A stretch of 49,178 nucleotides of DNA from Cohnella laeviribosi DSM 21336. GTDB lineage: Bacteria; Bacillota; Bacilli; Paenibacillales; Paenibacillaceae. The notes below the pieces were generated by a model. The model saw only the letters and a program-made list of their open reading frames with translations, had not been told where the DNA came from and did no database searches. The stretch lies in assembly GCF_000378425.1 (NCBI RefSeq), contig NZ_KB899838.1, positions 1 to 49,178 on the forward strand, in the 5' to 3' direction. Positions 48,301 to 49,178 of the stretch are shown here, piece by piece (the first letter of the stretch is position 1; every line of letters starts with the position of its first letter). The position numbers were made by a program, and so were the translations under genes.

Positions 48301-48587
48301 TTCGGGCGGGCGGTACGGGCCTGAACCTGACGGGCGCCGACACCGTCATTCTGTACGATCTGTGGTGGAACCCTGCGGTCGAGCAGCAGGCGGCGGACCG
48401 CGCGCACCGGATCGGGCAAAAAAAGGTCGTGCAGGTCATCCGGCTCGTCGCGCAGGGCACCATCGAGGAAAAAATCGTGGAGCTGCAGCAGCGCAAAAAG
48501 GACTTGATCGCCGAAGTCATCCAGCCCGGCGAAGAAGCGCTGTCGGCCATTACCGAAGAGGAAATTCGCGAGCTGCTGATGATTTAG
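45324..48587 (+). CDS. SNF2-family DEAD/DEAH helicase with N-terminal SWIM zinc finger
   Basis: A 1087-aa protein from ATG 45324 (GGAAGGAAA upstream). A SWIM zinc finger lies about residues 68-88: RCTCPAYHSQYLCKHIAAVL with CxC...CxH. A bacterial SNF2-associated region (about 190-630) follows. The ATPase motor has LADDMGLGKTLQAIAF (about 658-673), VSPASLIYNWRNEIAKFAPE, FLDEAQALKNH (about 760), LTGTPIENSLEELWSLF, LIFSQFTSMLGLIREEL (about 938) and RAHRIGQKKVVQVIRLVAQG. Such proteins remodel protein-nucleic acid complexes; RapA/HepA is a distant relative. It is monocistronic with promoter and terminator. No phage-defence partner genes are adjacent, so a housekeeping role is likelier than DISARM-like defence. 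Confidence 0.93.
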   Translation: MTSSLSLQQIKLLCGHLSYERGRKYYEEHRVTGVEYDAAHRQYSACVAGGTDYYQRIVMDDTGIQDARCTCPAYHSQYLCKHIAAVLIHLYESQPKPAEPSRIVPFTPPPAPVFTSRDIQFAKNMISLFDAPPAAAYPNDEEPGSEPQLLETEFVCSPVNDHGRSPLMAVEMKVGPKRLYVVQKIKDFLQKVEAKLPYAFAKLFTYDPTVHAFKPEDQAIVRRLIEIGRSEEAYREAFRSHNGGSSLHLERRMIIPPYAWEEMLPLFESANVRFEHGMRTAERIIVTDEPPPLEFELNQAPKEGFQLDIRGLERTLVMDSYGVVVADGILHRMDDASLRRLDELKRMFAYKPGKQMLIPPAQIEPFMDRVIPGLRRIGNVTIAQAVADRIVSPKLQAKVELDWLNNRLLARLTYIYDDIAIDPMQPGKSRQADADRILLRDMETEGRIMSLIERASFKYNGSELYLDDEERICRFQYRLLPQLEKWADVSATAALEAMLRDTPPPPRMTIDLDARTQWLEVRFDMDGIDEREIGLILKTLIEKKTYYRLSSGAFLSLEDEGFAEVARLMEEMGVRKNEIKGSRLDLAPVRGLPLMDAGPRTRNVKLGRALRQMLDNMRNPDNLDFAVPEGLAPVLRDYQKFGFQWLKTLAHYRFGGILADDMGLGKTLQAIAFIESVRDQIRESGLPALIVSPASLIYNWRNEIAKFAPELRVSLAAGDKQERSGVLENLDGVDVLITSYPLLRRDMEHYAKQRFHTLFLDEAQALKNHATQTFQAVKVLRAGCRFALTGTPIENSLEELWSLFDAVFPELFGSRSRFAELPRETVARRVRPFILRRLKSDVLKELPDKIETLQMSELTAEQKKLYVAYLAKLQAETIAHLNTEGFQKSRMKILAGLTRLRQLCCHPALFVENYTGDSGKLEQLLEIVEEALAGGKRLLIFSQFTSMLGLIREELELRGLPYFYLDGQTPAKERVELCGRYNEGEKDLFLISLRAGGTGLNLTGADTVILYDLWWNPAVEQQAADRAHRIGQKKVVQVIRLVAQGTIEEKIVELQQRKKDLIAEVIQPGEEALSAITEEEIRELLMI

Positions 48588-48605
48588 GCGGATATAAGAA
48601 CAAAC

Positions 48606-48646
48606 GAACCTCCAAAAACCACGGCAATCGTGGAGATTGGAGGTTC
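48606..48646 (+). terminator. Terminator of the SNF2 helicase gene
   Basis: GAACCTCCAA / TTGGAGGTTC outer stem with inner CCACG-GCAAT-CGTGG, followed by ATTTCTATTTC. It lies 19 nt after the stop. Confidence 0.8.
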
Positions 48647-48686
48647 ATTTCTATTTCGGTTCCATGTTCTGCCGCTTCCCCAAGCG

Positions 48687-48789
48687 AACCGGCCGGGCGG
48701 GAATGCAGTTGCCTTAATAGCAACTGCAAAGCCCGTTTTCGCCACGACCCCCGATTTAAGTGCCGAAAAGGCAATTCAATCGGGTATCC
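48687..48789. repeat. 103-bp palindromic intergenic repeat, copy 1
   Basis: It starts AACCGG and ends GGGTATCC. It contains dyad GCAGTTGC-cttaata-GCAACTGC and a second structure with arms CCCGATT / AATCGGG enclosing TGCC-GAAAA-GGCA. It is about 95% identical to copy 2 and at exactly 112-bp offset. It is non-coding; the two-hairpin form recalls REP/BIME or MITE-like elements. Confidence 0.8.
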
Positions 48790-48798
48790 GACTCGCCA

Positions 48799-48901
48799 AA
48801 CCGGTCTAGCGGGATTGCAGTTGCCTTAATAGCAACTGCAAAGTCCGTTTTCGCCTCGGCCCCCGATTTAAGTGCCGAAAAGGCAATTCAATCGGGTATC
48901 C
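48799..48901. repeat. 103-bp palindromic intergenic repeat, copy 2
   Basis: Same organisation as copy 1. Over the 93 bp from GCGGGA to the end only four bases differ, and both dyads are fully conserved. Copy 2 is followed immediately by what looks like the end of an IS3-family element, so the insertion may have occurred at its right edge. Confidence 0.8.
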
Positions 48902-49178
48902 TGGATCACTGTCAAGAAAGTGGACACAACTTTTATCCTGCCTGGAGTTGCTCATAGTACCTTTTTTCGTACAAATACGGAGTCAGATAACCGATCGACG
49001 AATGGATACGGATGCGGTTATACTCCAATTCAATGTACTCGTAAATCGCATCATACGCCTGTTTACGAGTGTTAAATTTCGTTTGGTAAATGAGCTCTTT
49101 CTTGAGAACGCTGTGGAAAGATTCGATGCAGGCATTGTCGTAACAGTTGCCCTTGCGACTCATGCTGCCAATCATTTG
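48902..49178 (-). mobile_element. IS3-family insertion sequence, right end (partial)
   Basis: The window ends inside an IS. Its 3' terminal region carries the sequence TGTCAAGAAAGTGGACAC (48910-48927), typical of terminal inverted repeats of IS150/IS3-group elements, and the transposase ends 31 nt inside it. IS3 elements start with TG, and TGGATCACTG begins at 48902, directly after repeat copy 2, so I place the boundary there. The exact end and target duplication cannot be fixed without the left end. Confidence 0.75.
48933..49178 (-). CDS. IS3-family transposase (OrfB, rve integrase core), C-terminal part
   Basis: The last 81 codons of a DDE transposase whose beginning lies outside the window. 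The fragment reads [20 protein letters not shown], containing the catalytic glutamate of the D-D-35-E triad (NACIESFH), followed by LKKELIY and the conserved end [20 protein letters not shown]. The stop is TAA at 48935-48933. This is the standard C-terminus of IS150/IS3-group OrfB proteins. No frameshift or stop is seen in this part, so the copy may be intact. The first two catalytic aspartates cannot be checked. Confidence 0.92.
   Translation of the reverse strand, partial: QMIGSMSRKGNCYDNACIESFHSVLKKELIYQTKFNTRKQAYDAIYEYIELEYNRIRIHSSIGYLTPYLYEKRYYEQLQAG

Noticed and set aside
45324..48587. SNF2 helicase as part of an anti-phage system such as DISARM
   Set aside because: No methylase, DUF1998 or PLD gene is adjacent; it is monocistronic with a SWIM domain, typical of the widespread housekeeping Firmicute form.

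Overview
The window looks like chromosome of a G+C-rich, endospore-former-type Firmicute, most likely Paenibacillaceae (Paenibacillus/Cohnella-like). The evidence is Gram-positive lipoprotein SBPs with low-complexity Ser/Pro/Ala linkers, strong Shine-Dalgarno sites with frequent TTG/GTG starts, a membrane AraC regulator beside LplABC-type transporters, a YerP/SwrC-type RND pump, an LtaS-type enzyme, a Bacillus-type LexA box and consensus sigma-A promoters. This is inference from family content; no database was searched.

Layout. 1-4454 (minus): a TetR-headed peptide/nickel-type ABC operon (TetR, DppB, DppC, SBP, start of DppD). Its promoter carries a perfect TetR-type dyad at the start site. 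4490-9282 (minus): a ribose-type sugar ABC operon (SBP, double ATPase, permease) ending in an aldo/keto reductase that lacks an internal segment. Its 5' leader contains an intrinsic terminator. 9306-9837 (plus): a VOC/glyoxalase gene. 9854-17277 (minus): a membrane AraC regulator, LplB/LplC permeases, SBP and Gfo/Idh/MocA oxidoreductase, followed by a frameshifted C-terminal remnant of a probable DUF6807/PmoA gene. 17402-24911 (minus): a second sugar ABC operon (SBP, two permeases, zinc-ligand-poor MDR dehydrogenase), preceded by a GntR DNA-binding domain fused to a solute-binding-protein domain, and by an unusual GGDEF/GCH III-like regulator with a C-terminal winged helix.

24986-29986 (minus): a catabolic block with an epimerase, a DHDPS-family lyase, both L-serine dehydratase subunits and an M20 amidohydrolase. 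30091-30572: a VanZ-like remnant and tRNA-Thr(CGT). 30634-34691: a radical SAM gene with a LexA-type box inside its promoter, a DUF3298-type protein, a phosphodiester glycosidase and a mutarotase. 34748-39526: a TetR/RND efflux pair, then a 760-bp intergenic region with direct repeats and a degenerate palindrome array. 39583-42607: DoxX and a GAF / response regulator / PAS-HisKA_3 kinase set resembling nreACB. 42929-49178: an LtaS-type enzyme, a small unknown protein, a SWIM-SNF2 helicase, two 103-bp palindromic repeats and the end of an IS3-family element.

The most notable regulatory system is at 21730-23555. The cytoplasmic GntR-SBP fusion lies between three sigma-A promoters that share a ~20-bp motif just downstream of the -10 box. 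One promoter drives the fusion gene and two drive the neighbouring sugar transporter. This suggests an autoregulated one-component sugar sensor that reuses a binding-protein fold. Other points worth checking are the transcription attenuator at 9134-9188 and the SOS-type promoter of the radical SAM gene.
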